Shown piece by piece: positions 9,895 through 21,994 of a stretch of DNA of 64,000 nt. A model generated the notes under the pieces. The model saw nothing but the letters and a program-made list of their open reading frames with translations. It ran no database searches and was not told where the DNA came from. Positions within the stretch are counted from its first letter, which is position 1; the number at the start of each line of letters is the position of its first letter. A program made the translations under genes and the position numbers. Source of the DNA: Citrobacter braakii (GTDB taxonomy: Bacteria; Pseudomonadota; Gammaproteobacteria; Enterobacterales; Enterobacteriaceae); contig NZ_NAEW01000006.1 in NCBI RefSeq assembly GCF_002075345.1, forward strand, positions 124,001-188,000. The letters run 5' to 3'.

Positions 9895-11619
9895 TCAGGT
9901 CCTCTCCGTTTTACTTAACCACATTTCGTCCATCCCGCCCCCACGAATCTGCATCGGGTAGACATGCTCACTGCCGTCGACGGTGACATCAACAAACACC
10001 AGGCGATGGTTACGCACATGTTCCAGCGCTTCGCCCAGCTTGCTCTCCAGTTCGCCTGGATGATTAATCTGGATACCGATATGCCCATAAGCTTCAGCAA
10101 GGCGCACAAAATCGGGTAGCGACTGCATGTAAGACTGGGAGTGACGCCCGGAGTAAATCATGTCCTGCCACTGTTTGACCATGCCGAGATAGCGGTTGTT
10201 AAGGTTGAGCACCAGTACCGGTAGCTCATATTGCAGCGCCGTCGACAGTTCCTGGATGTTCATCTGAATGCTGCCATCCCCGGTAACGCACACCACCGTT
10301 TCATCCGGCAGCGCCATTTTCACCCCTAACGCCGCGGGTAAACCGAATCCCATGGTGCCGAGGCCGCCTGAGTTAATCCAGCGGCGTGGTTTATCGAACG
10401 GATAGTAAAGTGCGGCAAACATTTGATGCTGGCCAACGTCAGAGGTCACGTATGCATCCCCTTTCGTCAGACGCCAGATGGTTTCAATCACCGCCTGCGG
10501 TTTAATACTTTCACTTTGCGTGTCGTATTTCAGGCACTGACGAGCGCGCCAGTGTTCGATCTGTTGCCACCAGTCACGGTTATCATCCAGCGGCTGCTGC
10601 GATTTCTCCTGCGGCAGCAGTTCAAGCATCTGATCCAGCACCAGGCGAGCATCGCCCACAATCGGAATATCCGCAGTGACGGTTTTTGAAATTGAGGTCG
10701 GATCGATGTCGATATGCAGCACGGTCGCATTCGGGCAATATTTTGCCAGGTTATTGGTCGTTCGATCGTCAAAACGAACGCCGACGGCAAAGATCACATC
10801 AGAATGATGCATGGTCATATTCGCTTCGTAAGTACCATGCATGCCCAACATTCCCAGCGCCTGGCGATGCGTGGCCGGAAACGCGCCTAACCCCATCAGC
10901 GAGGAGACAACCGGCAGATTAAGTGCTTCGGCAATTTGCCCCAGTTGTTCGTGACAGGCGGCATTCACCGCGCCACCACCAACATAGACAACCGGTTTCT
11001 TCGCCGCCACCAGCGTCTGCAAAGCACGTTTTATCTGTCCTTTGTGCCCGGTCGTTGTCGGGTTATACGAACGCATACTCACCGACTCCGGCCAGCTATA
11101 AGGCAGTTTTTTCGCCGGATTCAGAATATCTTTCGGCAAATCCACCACCACCGGCCCCGGACGACCGCTTGCCGCCAACCAGAAGGCTTTTTTCAGCACC
11201 TGCGGGATATCTTCCGTTTGTTTAACCAGAAAACTGTGTTTTACCACCGGGCGGGATATACCCACCATGTCGCACTCCTGGAAGGCATCGTAGCCAATCA
11301 GGGAGGTGGCGACCTGGCCAGAGAGGATCACCAACGGAATGGAATCCATATATGCTGTTGCAATCCCGGTGATCGCATTGGTTGCCCCTGGTCCGGAAGT
11401 GACCAAAACGACGCCCACTTCTCCCGTGGCACGCGCCAGGCCATCAGCCATATGTACCGCGGCTTGCTCATGACGGACTAACACATGATCAATACCGCCG
11501 ACCGTATGCAATGCATCATAAATATCGAGGACGGCCCCCCCGGGATAACCGAATACCTGCTTCACACCCTGATCGATAAGCGATCGGACGACCATCTCGG
11601 CTCCAGACAACATCTCCAT
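9895..11619 (-). CDS. ilvI: Acetolactate synthase III large (catalytic) subunit IlvI
   Basis: Thiamine-diphosphate enzyme condensing pyruvate with pyruvate or 2-oxobutyrate, the first common step of valine, leucine and isoleucine synthesis. The ATG at 11617-11619 ([11 protein letters not shown]) is chosen because it gives 574 residues as in E. coli and follows GTGAGG; an in-frame ATG at 11631 is possible. Visible are the catalytic glutamate in [13 protein letters not shown] (residue 51), the FAD-linked central domain, and the ThDP-binding GDGSIQMN...NLNN motif near the C-terminus. Confidence 0.97.
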   Translation of the reverse strand: MEMLSGAEMVVRSLIDQGVKQVFGYPGGAVLDIYDALHTVGGIDHVLVRHEQAAVHMADGLARATGEVGVVLVTSGPGATNAITGIATAYMDSIPLVILSGQVATSLIGYDAFQECDMVGISRPVVKHSFLVKQTEDIPQVLKKAFWLAASGRPGPVVVDLPKDILNPAKKLPYSWPESVSMRSYNPTTTGHKGQIKRALQTLVAAKKPVVYVGGGAVNAACHEQLGQIAEALNLPVVSSLMGLGAFPATHRQALGMLGMHGTYEANMTMHHSDVIFAVGVRFDDRTTNNLAKYCPNATVLHIDIDPTSISKTVTADIPIVGDARLVLDQMLELLPQEKSQQPLDDNRDWWQQIEHWRARQCLKYDTQSESIKPQAVIETIWRLTKGDAYVTSDVGQHQMFAALYYPFDKPRRWINSGGLGTMGFGLPAALGVKMALPDETVVCVTGDGSIQMNIQELSTALQYELPVLVLNLNNRYLGMVKQWQDMIYSGRHSQSYMQSLPDFVRLAEAYGHIGIQINHPGELESKLGEALEHVRNHRLVFVDVTVDGSEHVYPMQIRGGGMDEMWLSKTERT

Positions 11620-11886
11620 GGCTTGCCTCACTCTTATAATGAATTACGGTTTAACAACACATTAACCGCTGACGATGACGCATGGCAATTGACTCCGAAG
11701 GGGTGGCACTGGAGTAAATAAGAATAAAACGGAGGTAAGAATTGAATAAATGGAGAATTAAACCAGCATAAGCAATTGATATGATAAATAATCGCTTAAA
11801 AAGGGGGACTTACAGCAATTAGTCTATTTTTTTACACTTTCGGACATACGTAAAAAGTCGAGTTCAGCACAAAATTTTAGATATAA
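11620..11886 (-). promoter_or_regulatory. ilvIH upstream region (AT-rich)
   Basis: An AT-rich stretch of about 270 bases between the leuO terminator and ilvI, with no credible gene. In E. coli and Salmonella the equivalent region holds the ilvIH promoter and an array of Lrp sites. I cannot place individual Lrp sites or the -35/-10 pair here with confidence, so the regulation is inferred from position only. Confidence 0.55.
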
Positions 11887-11931
11887 AGACAAAAGCAGAA
11901 TAAACCAGATGTATTCCCCGATTTATTCTGC
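11887..11931 (-). terminator. Probable leuO terminator
   Basis: On the minus strand GCAGAATAAA (11922-11931) pairs perfectly with TTTATTCTGC (11895-11904), and TTTTGTCTTT follows. It begins 7 bases beyond the leuO stop. The stem is AT-rich and the loop 17 bases, so efficiency is uncertain, but the layout is that of an intrinsic terminator separating leuO from ilvIH. Confidence 0.65.
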
Positions 11932-11937
11932 CAGCGG

Positions 11938-12885
11938 CTACTTCTTACAGACGGAGACCAACAGTTCTTCCATCCATTGATGTCCTTTATCGCGCCCCGC
12001 AGCCTCATGCCAGGAAAGATAACATGTGCGGCTATTCAATTTTAAAGGTAAAGGCAATATCTGCAGTTCTAAAGAATCGGCGAACTCTTCCGCCAACCAA
12101 CGCGGCGCAATAGAGACCAGGTGCGTTTGCGACACAATATTAAGCACGCTGATTAATGCCATTCCCTGATAAGCCACGCAGGATTGTTTATCCGGTGTGT
12201 CATACCACGGCTGGCTGAATGAGGCGAAGCGATCAAGCGAAACCACGGCATGCTGTTCATGATAGAGATTGCTTTCCAGCAATGGGCCACTAATGCGCGG
12301 ATGTTTTTTGCTTGCCACTAACACCATTTCGTCATTGAATAACGGAACACTGGTAAATTCCGGACGACGGAATTCTTCATAGCTAATAACAAACTCAGTT
12401 TCCTGATAACGTAATTGGTGCTCGGTATTTAGATTTAGTGAAGATTTAAAAACGACATTAATGTTCGGCGCGACTTGTTCAACTCGATTATAAATCAACG
12501 AAGTTAGAATATTATCCAATGGACTGCATACGCAAAGATTGAATACACGCTCGCTGCTGGTAGGTTCAAAGCCAGAACCAGGCAGTTCATTCTGCACTAA
12601 TTGCAATGCCTGACGAACGGAGCCAAACAGGTGGAAGGCTCTTGCTGTCGGCTGGATTCCACGGCCATAACGAACAAAAAGCTCATCGTTAAACATGACT
12701 TTCAGGCGTGCGACCGCATTACTGACAGCGGGTTGCGACATCCCCAGCGTATGTGCAGCACGCGTAATATTTTGTTCCTGCATCACCGCATCAAAAACAG
12801 TTAATAAATTAAGATCAACCATGCGAAGCTGTGGCTTCCCCATCTCTATGAGATTAGATTTATCTATTATTTTTACTTCTGGCAT
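11938..12885 (-). CDS. leuO: LysR-family regulator LeuO
   Basis: Global LysR-type regulator that antagonises H-NS silencing. I start it at the ATG at 12883-12885 ([22 protein letters not shown]), preceded by GGAG at good spacing, giving 315 residues (E. coli 314). The frame extends upstream to 13044, but that part is AT-rich and unlike the family. The helix-turn-helix ([24 protein letters not shown]) lies at about residues 39-62, followed by the usual co-inducer domain. It is divergent from leuLABCD. Confidence 0.96.
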   Translation of the reverse strand: MPEVKIIDKSNLIEMGKPQLRMVDLNLLTVFDAVMQEQNITRAAHTLGMSQPAVSNAVARLKVMFNDELFVRYGRGIQPTARAFHLFGSVRQALQLVQNELPGSGFEPTSSERVFNLCVCSPLDNILTSLIYNRVEQVAPNINVVFKSSLNLNTEHQLRYQETEFVISYEEFRRPEFTSVPLFNDEMVLVASKKHPRISGPLLESNLYHEQHAVVSLDRFASFSQPWYDTPDKQSCVAYQGMALISVLNIVSQTHLVSIAPRWLAEEFADSLELQILPLPLKLNSRTCYLSWHEAAGRDKGHQWMEELLVSVCKK

Positions 12886-13476
12886 ATTTAACTCCACTGT
12901 CACTCTAAACTCCCTTTTCCCAGACGGAGTGCAGAAATAATCTCCGTTAATATGATTTACCATGCATATAAAATAAGAAAAAGGAAAAACATTAAAATTA
13001 GGAAAACATAAAGGCACAAATCTAAATGTACAAAAGAACACCACAAGCGTAGTGCGGCAGATGTCACTGCGCGATGATTCATATGTTTAAATTTCGAAAA
13101 CAATATAACCATAAGCGTGGCGAATACACAATCATACGCACAGTGAATATGTATTTAAGTTTTAATTAAACATTTCTATTATTAACACATTAAAAGTTAA
13201 CATTAATTTATCAATTATTGGGTAACACATTGGTTTCATCCATTCAAAATGAATATAAAAGCTGATAAATCATAAAGATATGAAATCCCAAATGAGGCGT
13301 TATCTTTAGTTCTTCGTTACCATAAATGCAAATAAATATGCTTAAATATGTCAAACCGTGAAAAATATGTTCAACGATCAGATGATTAATTTTATATACC
13401 CTGAGAAATTCAGCACAATTCGCTTAAGTTTATCAGAAACTTTCCCCCTTAACGGGAGCATTTGCAGGGAATGGGG
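12886..13476. promoter_or_regulatory. AT-rich leuO-leuL divergent intergenic region
   Basis: Nearly 600 bases of strongly AT-rich DNA with many short A and T runs and no supported gene. In Salmonella and E. coli the same interval contains the leuO promoter and AT-tracts that act as an H-NS-nucleated silencer relayed between ilvIH, leuO and leuABCD. Base composition and position agree with that role, but I assign no specific binding site. Confidence 0.6.
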
Positions 13477-13505
13477 TTGACATCAGTCTTCATATCCAGT
13501 ACCAC
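13477..13505 (+). promoter_or_regulatory. leu operon promoter
   Basis: A perfect -35 TTGACA (13477-13482) and a -10 TACCAC (13500-13505) with 17-base spacing, about 35 bases before leuL. The position and -35 match the E. coli leu promoter; the -10 is weak. Confidence 0.75.
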
Positions 13506-13539
13506 TAAAAGCATATCGCATTCGCCTGGAGCTTGATTG

Positions 13540-13620
13540 ATGACTTACATTGCTCGTTTTATCGGTCTACTACTACTAAACGCATTCTCATTGCGCGGTA
13601 GACTGGTGGACGACATTTAG
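13540..13620 (+). CDS. leuL: leu operon leader peptide LeuL
   Basis: A 26-codon leader, MTYIARFIGLLLLNAFSLRG followed by RLVDDI. Codons 10-13 are four consecutive leucines, all CTA, a rare codon in enterobacteria. Ribosome stalling there when charged Leu-tRNA is scarce favours the antiterminator over the terminator downstream. The E. coli leader is 28 residues; the C-terminus here differs and ends earlier. A weak GGAG ribosome-binding site (13528-13531) precedes the ATG. Confidence 0.93.
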   Translation: MTYIARFIGLLLLNAFSLRGRLVDDI

Positions 13621-13650
13621 CATTAAGTCAGCTCCAGTTAAGACAAAAAA

Positions 13651-13675
13651 CCCGCGCCGTTGCGCGGGTTTTTTT
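13651..13675 (+). terminator. leu operon attenuator (intrinsic terminator)
   Basis: CCCGCGC (13651-13657) pairs with GCGCGGG (13662-13668) around a 4-base loop, followed by seven T (13669-13675). It lies between leuL and leuA at the expected place for transcription attenuation. Confidence 0.93.
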
Positions 13676-13716
13676 ATGCTCGAAGCAAGGCGCCCTAAAG
13701 ACCAAGGACCTAAACC

Positions 13717-16379
<2,663 letters not shown>

Positions 16380-16381
16380 TC

Positions 16382-17782
16382 ATGGCCAAAACGTTATACG
16401 AAAAATTGTTCGATGCGCACGTCGTCTACGAAGCGCAAAACGAAACCCCGCTGTTGTATATCGACAGACATCTGGTGCATGAAGTGACCTCTCCGCAGGC
16501 GTTTGATGGCCTGCGTGCGCATGGCCGTCAGGTGCGCCAGCCGGGTAAAACCTTTGCCACCATGGACCATAACGTCTCCACGCAGACCAAAGACATTAAC
16601 GCTTCCGGCGAAATGGCCCGCATTCAGATGCAGGAATTAATCAAAAACTGCAATGAATTTGGCGTCGAACTGTACGACCTGAACCACCCGTATCAGGGGA
16701 TCGTTCACGTGATGGGGCCTGAGCAAGGCGTAACGTTGCCGGGTATGACCATCGTTTGCGGCGACTCCCACACCGCCACACACGGCGCGTTTGGCGCGCT
16801 GGCCTTTGGTATTGGCACCTCTGAAGTTGAACACGTTCTGGCGACGCAGACCCTGAAACAGGGGCGTGCCAAAACCATGAAGATTGAAGTTAACGGCACA
16901 GCAGCACCTGGCATTACCGCCAAAGATATCGTGCTGGCGATTATCGGTAAAACCGGTAGTGCAGGCGGTACCGGACACGTCGTTGAATTTTGTGGCGAAG
17001 CCATCCGTGCGCTGAGCATGGAAGGTCGTATGACCCTGTGCAACATGGCCATTGAAATGGGCGCCAAAGCAGGTCTGGTCGCACCGGATGAAACCACCTT
17101 TAACTATGTGCAGGGTCGTTTACACGCACCGAAGGGTGAGGATTTTACCAACGCGGTTGCGTACTGGAAAACGCTGAAAACCGACGACAACGCGACGTTT
17201 GATACCGTCGTTACCCTGCAGGCAGAAGAGATCGCACCGCAGGTCACTTGGGGTACGAACCCGGGTCAGGTCATCTCGGTGAACGATAATATTCCCGACC
17301 CGGCGTCATTTTCCGATCCCGTTGAGCGCGCATCGGCTGAAAAAGCGCTGGCATATATGGGGCTGAAACCGGGTATTCCGTTAACAGAAGTGGCTATTGA
17401 TAAAGTGTTTATCGGTTCCTGTACCAACTCGCGTATTGAAGATTTACGCGCTGCGGCCCAAATCGCCAAAGGGCGCAAAGTTGCGCCAGGCGTACAGGCG
17501 CTGGTTGTGCCGGGTTCTGGTCCGGTGAAAGCGCAGGCTGAAGCGGAAGGTCTGGACAAGATCTTCATCGAAGCCGGGTTTGAATGGCGTTTACCGGGCT
17601 GTTCCATGTGTCTGGCCATGAACAATGACCGCCTGAACCCAGGCGAGCGCTGTGCATCCACCAGCAACCGTAACTTTGAAGGCCGCCAGGGCCGCGGTGG
17701 TCGCACGCACTTAGTCAGCCCGGCCATGGCCGCCGCTGCCGCCGTTACCGGTCATTTTGCCGACATTCGCAGCATCAAATAA
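16382..17782 (+). CDS. leuC: 3-isopropylmalate dehydratase large subunit LeuC
   Basis: Large subunit of the aconitase-family isomerase that interconverts 2- and 3-isopropylmalate with LeuD. 466 residues. The 4Fe-4S ligands are visible as FIGSCTNSR and the later CSMC pair. It starts 2 bases after the leuB stop and is followed by leuD after 10 bases. Confidence 0.98.
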   Translation: MAKTLYEKLFDAHVVYEAQNETPLLYIDRHLVHEVTSPQAFDGLRAHGRQVRQPGKTFATMDHNVSTQTKDINASGEMARIQMQELIKNCNEFGVELYDLNHPYQGIVHVMGPEQGVTLPGMTIVCGDSHTATHGAFGALAFGIGTSEVEHVLATQTLKQGRAKTMKIEVNGTAAPGITAKDIVLAIIGKTGSAGGTGHVVEFCGEAIRALSMEGRMTLCNMAIEMGAKAGLVAPDETTFNYVQGRLHAPKGEDFTNAVAYWKTLKTDDNATFDTVVTLQAEEIAPQVTWGTNPGQVISVNDNIPDPASFSDPVERASAEKALAYMGLKPGIPLTEVAIDKVFIGSCTNSRIEDLRAAAQIAKGRKVAPGVQALVVPGSGPVKAQAEAEGLDKIFIEAGFEWRLPGCSMCLAMNNDRLNPGERCASTSNRNFEGRQGRGGRTHLVSPAMAAAAAVTGHFADIRSIK

Positions 17783-17792
17783 GGAAACTACC

Positions 17793-18398
17793 ATGGCAGA
17801 GAAATTTACCCAACATACCGGCCTGGTTGTCCCACTGGATGCCGCCAACGTGGATACCGACGCGATTATTCCCAAACAGTTTTTGCAGAAGGTTACGCGC
17901 ACCGGTTTTGGCGCTCATCTGTTTAACGACTGGCGTTTTCTAGATGAAAAAGGGCAACAGCCTAACCCAGAGTTCGTACTGAACTTCCCGGAATATAAAG
18001 GCGCGTCAATTCTGCTGGCGCGGGAAAACTTTGGCTGCGGCTCTTCCCGTGAACATGCGCCATGGGCGCTGACCGATTACGGCTTTAAAGTAGTGATCGC
18101 GCCAAGCTTCGCTGACATCTTCTACGGCAACAGCTTCAATAACCAACTGCTGCCGGTGACCTTGAGCGACGCGCAGGTAGATGAAATGTTCGCCCTGGTG
18201 AAAGCCAATCCGGGCATTAAATTTGAAGTGGATCTGGAAGCGCAGGTGGTGAAAGCGGGCAATAAGTCCTACAGCTTTAAAATCGACGACTTCCGCCGCC
18301 ACTGCATGCTGAACGGTCTGGACAGCATCGGGCTGACGCTGCAGCATGAAGCAGCCATCACCGAGTACGAAGACAAGCAGCCAGCGTTTATGCGCTAG
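17793..18398 (+). CDS. leuD: 3-isopropylmalate dehydratase small subunit LeuD
   Basis: Swivel-domain subunit that completes the LeuC active site. The ATG at 17793 ([13 protein letters not shown]) gives 201 residues as in E. coli and follows AAGGAAA at good spacing. The [15 protein letters not shown] motif is the family signature. Last gene of the leu operon; a REP hairpin follows 8 bases after the stop. Confidence 0.98.
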   Translation: MAEKFTQHTGLVVPLDAANVDTDAIIPKQFLQKVTRTGFGAHLFNDWRFLDEKGQQPNPEFVLNFPEYKGASILLARENFGCGSSREHAPWALTDYGFKVVIAPSFADIFYGNSFNNQLLPVTLSDAQVDEMFALVKANPGIKFEVDLEAQVVKAGNKSYSFKIDDFRRHCMLNGLDSIGLTLQHEAAITEYEDKQPAFMR

Positions 18399-18406
18399 TC
18401 CTTGTG

Positions 18407-18439
18407 GTGCCGGATAAGGCGTAAGCTGCCATCCGGCAC
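18407..18439. repeat. REP element between convergent leuD and setA
   Basis: Imperfect palindrome GTGCCGGATAAGGCG...CTGCCATCCGGCAC, the classic enterobacterial REP unit. It is the only structure in the 49-base gap between the two stop codons and may end or protect both transcripts. Confidence 0.9.
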
Positions 18440-18447
18440 TACAAAAA

Positions 18448-19626
18448 TCAAACGTCCTTTACCCGCCCGGTCATCACCAGCGTGACCACAGAAATCGCCG
18501 CAATCACCCAATAGACGGCAAAGTGACCGTAGCTTTGCGCAACAGCCCCCTGAATCACTCCCGCGAGAATGACCCCCGTTGAAATACTGTTGGTAAATAA
18601 TGTGGTCGCTGACCCCGCACGCCCTGGCATAAGATCCTGAAACCACAGCATTCCTATCCCGGCGATGATACCGATAAATACTGCATTAAATAGTTGCAGC
18701 ACCAGCAGCGCCGTGCGGCTGTGAAAGAAGATCAAACCAAGATAAAACAGTACGCCCGCCGCGACGGCCGCGATCATCATTCGCCGTTTGCCAAAGCGCT
18801 TCACATAGTAGCCCGCCAGGATCATCGCCGGAATTTCCAGCCCAGCCGCCGTCCCCATCAGGAGCCCGGCCAGCTTGTCCGGTAACCCCAGCTCAAGGCT
18901 TATCCACAGCGGCATATCGATGATGTACATGGTATTGCAGGTCCACATCAGCGTGGAGGCAATAAACAACATGCGCACATTTTTGTCCTGCCAACCGCCG
19001 GTCTGTTCCAGCGGTACGTCAACAGGTTGCTCCACCCGCGTGACTGACGGCAGTATCAGCGCAATCAGCACCAGGCTAATGGCGAAAATCCCTGCGGCAA
19101 TGGAAAACATCGCCGTAAAGCCGTAATTCAGCGCCAGCATGAAGGCCAGCGGCGGTCCAATTACCCAGGCCAGCGAAAGCTGCGCACGCATCACCGAGCT
19201 AAACATCACCACTTCACGCGCGGAGTTATCAGCGTATTCCCGCGCCAGCGCAAACAGCTGCGGCATGGCGGTATTCGCCAGCGAGGCCAGCAGCACACCG
19301 CAGGTGATAAGCGTGAGATAGTGGCGATTAAACGCAAACAGCAGCGCGTTTCCGATTGCCATCAGGCAGCAGAACATGATCAGCTTGCGCCTGTCGCCCT
19401 GGCTGTCGGATCGTTTCGCGAGGGCAAGGCTGACAACGATCCCGACAATCGCATTGACGGTATAAAACAGCCCGACCCAAAACGGCTGCGCCCCGACTTC
19501 ACGGCTCAGGAACAAGCTCAGCGTGGGTGCCTGCAATGCACCTGCTACGCCCATCATAAAAGCGACCAGCATAAATGCCGCGTAAACGCCGTTGAGGCGC
19601 CGTCCCATGGTCATAATCCAGAGCAT
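18448..19626 (-). CDS. setA: Sugar efflux transporter SetA
   Basis: Major-facilitator efflux pump for glucosides, lactose and related sugars, 392 residues with about twelve membrane helices and the loop AKRSDSQGDRRK between helices 2 and 3. The gene lies directly downstream of the sgrS small RNA on the same strand, as in E. coli, where the two share a transcript and SetA helps relieve glucose-phosphate stress. No separate promoter is evident in the 27 bases between the sgrS terminator and setA. Confidence 0.96.
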   Translation of the reverse strand: MLWIMTMGRRLNGVYAAFMLVAFMMGVAGALQAPTLSLFLSREVGAQPFWVGLFYTVNAIVGIVVSLALAKRSDSQGDRRKLIMFCCLMAIGNALLFAFNRHYLTLITCGVLLASLANTAMPQLFALAREYADNSAREVVMFSSVMRAQLSLAWVIGPPLAFMLALNYGFTAMFSIAAGIFAISLVLIALILPSVTRVEQPVDVPLEQTGGWQDKNVRMLFIASTLMWTCNTMYIIDMPLWISLELGLPDKLAGLLMGTAAGLEIPAMILAGYYVKRFGKRRMMIAAVAAGVLFYLGLIFFHSRTALLVLQLFNAVFIGIIAGIGMLWFQDLMPGRAGSATTLFTNSISTGVILAGVIQGAVAQSYGHFAVYWVIAAISVVTLVMTGRVKDV

Positions 19627-19653
19627 TACAGTTCCTTTTAGCGCTGCAGAAAC

Positions 19654-19896
19654 AAAAAAAGCCAGCAGTGATTATCTGCTGGCGCGGCGATTAACACCAA
19701 TACTCAGTCACACATGATGTCTGCAATTCCCAATTCAGGAGTCAGGCTGTCACCTCCCACTGCATCAGTTCTTCGAGCATCTTTAAGCGCTGCGGTGCGC
19801 TCAGGCAAGCCAACCAGGACGATTTTTCCGTCGCGGTAAAGTATTTCAACCAGAACTGACGCATAGATGACCCCTTCGTTGTCTCATCGCTTCATC
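19654..19896 (-). ncRNA. sgrS: Small regulatory RNA SgrS (dual-function, encodes SgrT)
   Basis: Glucose-phosphate stress sRNA that pairs, with Hfq, to ptsG and other mRNAs. The 5' end is placed at 19896 by matching the GATGAAGC start of the E. coli RNA and by a -10-like element upstream. The 3' part keeps the ptsG-pairing stretch (minus-strand 19713 to 19694, GTGTGACTGAGTATTGGTGT). The RNA ends in a CCAGCAG/CTGCTGG hairpin and seven U (19654-19660). About 243 nt, versus 227 in E. coli. The 5' end is inferred, the rest is clear. Confidence 0.93.
19742..19864 (-). CDS. sgrT: SgrT peptide encoded within SgrS
   Basis: A 40-codon frame starting at 19864: MRQFWLKYFTATEKSSWLAC, then LSAPQRLKMLEELMQWEVTA and a TGA stop. 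It matches E. coli SgrT (43 residues) at the start and in the L-APQRL-ML-LMQW core. SgrT inhibits glucose uptake through the PtsG permease, complementing the base-pairing of SgrS. AGGGG precedes the ATG. The C-terminus is shorter than in E. coli. Confidence 0.92.
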   Translation of the reverse strand: MRQFWLKYFTATEKSSWLACLSAPQRLKMLEELMQWEVTA

Positions 19897-19963
19897 GGAA
19901 TCTATTATTGGCTTAATATAGGGATAATAAAATTGCTGAGTTTTTCGCAGGAGTTCCCCTTTT
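19897..19963. promoter_or_regulatory. Divergent sgrS-sgrR regulatory region
   Basis: A 67-base spacer holding both promoters. For sgrS a -10-like TAATAG (19902-19907, minus) lies 5 bases before the inferred start. SgrR binds this interval in E. coli to activate sgrS and repress itself; I cannot delimit its site here. Confidence 0.65.
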
Positions 19964-21619
19964 ATGTCTTCTGGTCGTCTGCAACAACAGTTCATCCGTC
20001 TGTGGCAATGCTGTGACGGCAAAACGCAAGACACGACGCTGAACGAGCTGGCGGAGCTGCTGAGTTGTTCGCGCCGCCATATGCGTACCCTGCTCAATAC
20101 CATGCAAGAACGCGGCTGGTTAACGTGGGAAGCCGAAGTTGGGCGAGGTAAACGCTCGCGCCTGACTTTCCTCTATACCGGGCTGGCACTCCAGCAGCAG
20201 CGGGCAGAAGACCTGCTGGAACAGGATCGCATCGATCAACTGGTGCAGTTGGTCGGTGACAAAACGGCCGTACGACAGATGCTGGTTTCGCACCTGGGGC
20301 GCAGTTTTCGCCAGGGGCGGCACATCATGCGCGTTCTCTATTATCGTCCCATGCACAACCTGCTTCCCGGTACGGCGCTACGCCGTTCAGAAACTCATAT
20401 CGCCCGGCAAATCTTCAGCGCCTTAATTCGGGTAAATGAGGAAAATGGGGAACTGGAAGCGGACATCGCCCATCACTGGCAGCAGATTTCACCGTTACAC
20501 TGGCGATTCTTCCTGCGTCCGGGGATTCATTTTCATCATGGCCGCGAACTGGAAATGGAAGATGTCATCACCTCGCTGATGCGCATTAACGCCCTGCCGC
20601 TGTACTCGCACATCACGCAGATCGTTTCTCCCACGGCCTGGACGCTGGATATCCATCTCGCCCAACCCGACCGCTGGCTTCCCTGGCTATTGGGGCAAGT
20701 CCCCGCCATGATCCTGCCGCGAGAATGGGAGACGCTCAGCAACTTCTCCAGCCACCCAATTGGCACTGGTCCCTATTCGGTGATGCGCAATACCAATAAC
20801 CAACTGAAAATTCATGCATTTGATGATTACTTTGGCTACCGGGCGCTGATCGACGAAGTTAACGTTTGGGTTTTACCCGATATCGGTGAAGAGCCTGGCG
20901 GTGGGTTGACGCTAAAAGGCCCCACGGAGGATGAAAAGGCGATCGAAAGCCGCCTCGAGGAAGGATGCTACTACCTGCTGTTTGATGCGCGCACCCACCG
21001 TGGCGCTAATCAGGAGGTTCGCGATTGGGTTAGCCGCGTTCTTTCGCCAACCCATCTCATCTGCCATGCCGACGAACAGTTCCAGCGACTGTGGTTTCCC
21101 GCCTACGGTTTGCTCCCCCGCTGGCACCATGCCAAACCCGGCCATGGTGAAAAACCCGCCGGACTGGAAACGCTGACGATCACCTACTATCGCGATCACA
21201 TCGAACATCGGATTATCGCGCAGATCATGAAGACGTTGCTGGCAGAGCATCAGGTACAGTTAAATATTCAGGAGATCGACTACGATCAATGGCATGCGGG
21301 TGAAATCGTCAGTGATATCTGGCTCAACAGCGCCAACTTTACCCTACCGCTGGATTTCTCGCTGTTCGCCCATTTGTGCGAAGTCCCGTTACTGCAAAAC
21401 TGTATCTCGCGGGACTGGGAAAACGATGCGGCCCGCTGGCGGACGGGCGAAATGAGCCTGGCGGCATGGTGCCAACAGCTGCTCGCCACAAAGGCCATTG
21501 TGCCATTAATCCACCACTGGCTGATCATTCAGGGGCAGCGCAGTATGCGCGGGTTACGCATGAATACCCTCGGCTGGTTTGATTTTAAATCAGCGTGGTT
21601 TGCACCACCGGATCCTTAG
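19964..21619 (+). CDS. sgrR: Transcriptional regulator SgrR
   Basis: Activator of sgrS under glucose-phosphate stress. 551 residues, the E. coli length. The N-terminal winged helix (about residues 1-115, [20 protein letters not shown]) is followed by a domain resembling family-5 extracytoplasmic solute-binding proteins (from about residue 160), thought to sense a small molecule in the cytoplasm. No signal peptide. Divergent from sgrS. Confidence 0.97.
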   Translation: MSSGRLQQQFIRLWQCCDGKTQDTTLNELAELLSCSRRHMRTLLNTMQERGWLTWEAEVGRGKRSRLTFLYTGLALQQQRAEDLLEQDRIDQLVQLVGDKTAVRQMLVSHLGRSFRQGRHIMRVLYYRPMHNLLPGTALRRSETHIARQIFSALIRVNEENGELEADIAHHWQQISPLHWRFFLRPGIHFHHGRELEMEDVITSLMRINALPLYSHITQIVSPTAWTLDIHLAQPDRWLPWLLGQVPAMILPREWETLSNFSSHPIGTGPYSVMRNTNNQLKIHAFDDYFGYRALIDEVNVWVLPDIGEEPGGGLTLKGPTEDEKAIESRLEEGCYYLLFDARTHRGANQEVRDWVSRVLSPTHLICHADEQFQRLWFPAYGLLPRWHHAKPGHGEKPAGLETLTITYYRDHIEHRIIAQIMKTLLAEHQVQLNIQEIDYDQWHAGEIVSDIWLNSANFTLPLDFSLFAHLCEVPLLQNCISRDWENDAARWRTGEMSLAAWCQQLLATKAIVPLIHHWLIIQGQRSMRGLRMNTLGWFDFKSAWFAPPDP

Positions 21620-21632
21620 ATCCGGCTCTTGA

Positions 21633-21661
21633 TTGCCGCATAGCAACAAAATCATTACACT
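21633..21661 (+). promoter_or_regulatory. thiBPQ (sroA) promoter
   Basis: TTGCCG (-35, 21633-21638) and TACACT (-10, 21656-21661) separated by exactly 17 bases, placing the start just before the riboswitch P1 stem. Confidence 0.65.
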
Positions 21662-21670
21662 AACGCCGTT

Positions 21671-21950
21671 CTCAACGGGGTGCTAAATAAAAACATACAC
21701 AAAATCATTCAGGCTGCATCAAGGCGGCAAGCGAGTGAGTCCCCAGGAGCATAGATAACTATGTGACTGGGGTGAGCGACAAATCTGCCGGGAGCAGATT
21801 TGAACGCTGCTTGCAGCGGCCCCGAAGGGGCGAGGCCCGGAGATGGGCCGAGTAACGCAGCCAACACAGAGGCAGCGTGAATGATGAAGTGTATGGGCTG
21901 AGAGATACCCGTCGAACCTGATCCGGATAATGCCGGCGAAGGGATTTGAG
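21671..21950 (+). promoter_or_regulatory. TPP riboswitch (THI element / sroA) with an extended P3 arm
   Basis: Thiamine pyrophosphate aptamer controlling thiBPQ. P1 is CTCAA (21671-21675) with TTGAG (21946-21950). The 5' half carries CGGGGTGC; the 3' half carries CTGAGA (21898-21903), ACCCG, ACCTGAT and the GGATAATGCCGGCGAAGGGA pyrophosphate-binding part. These conserved halves are normally separated by a short P3 hairpin. Here P3 (CATACAC 21694-21700 with GTGTATG 21889-21895) continues into a complete ERIC element, making an arm of about 200 nt. Ligand contacts look intact, so the switch may still work. In E. coli this leader also accumulates as the short RNA SroA. Confidence 0.93.
21697..21893. 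repeat. ERIC element (long form with internal insertion) inside the TPP riboswitch
   Basis: The core at 21735-21778 is the ERIC signature (GTGAGTCCCCAGGAGC, a short palindrome, then GTGACTGGGGTGAGCG). The flanks AAGGCGGCAAGCGA and CGCAGCCAACACAGAGGCAGC are also ERIC. About 75 bases (21779-21853) interrupt the element and fold as four small hairpins: CAAATCTGC/GCAGATTTG, CGCTGC/GCAGCG, GCCCC/GGGGC and GGCCC/GGGCC. TA dinucleotides at 21696-21697 and 21892-21893 bracket the unit, consistent with ERIC targeting TA; the exact ends are uncertain by a few bases. Confidence 0.88.
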
Positions 21951-21994
21951 GCTGCAACTCAAGTCCTTTGCCACCCAACTTTATGAGGTGCAAA

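Noticed and set aside
12886-13044. An N-terminal extension of leuO to 13044
   Set aside because: The extra 53 codons are AT-rich and unlike LysR-family starts; the ATG at 12885 has a ribosome-binding site and gives the family length.
21968-21994. ATG starts for thiB at 21968 or 21983
   Set aside because: No ribosome-binding site at either; GAGG is correctly spaced only for the GTG at 21995, which begins the signal peptide.
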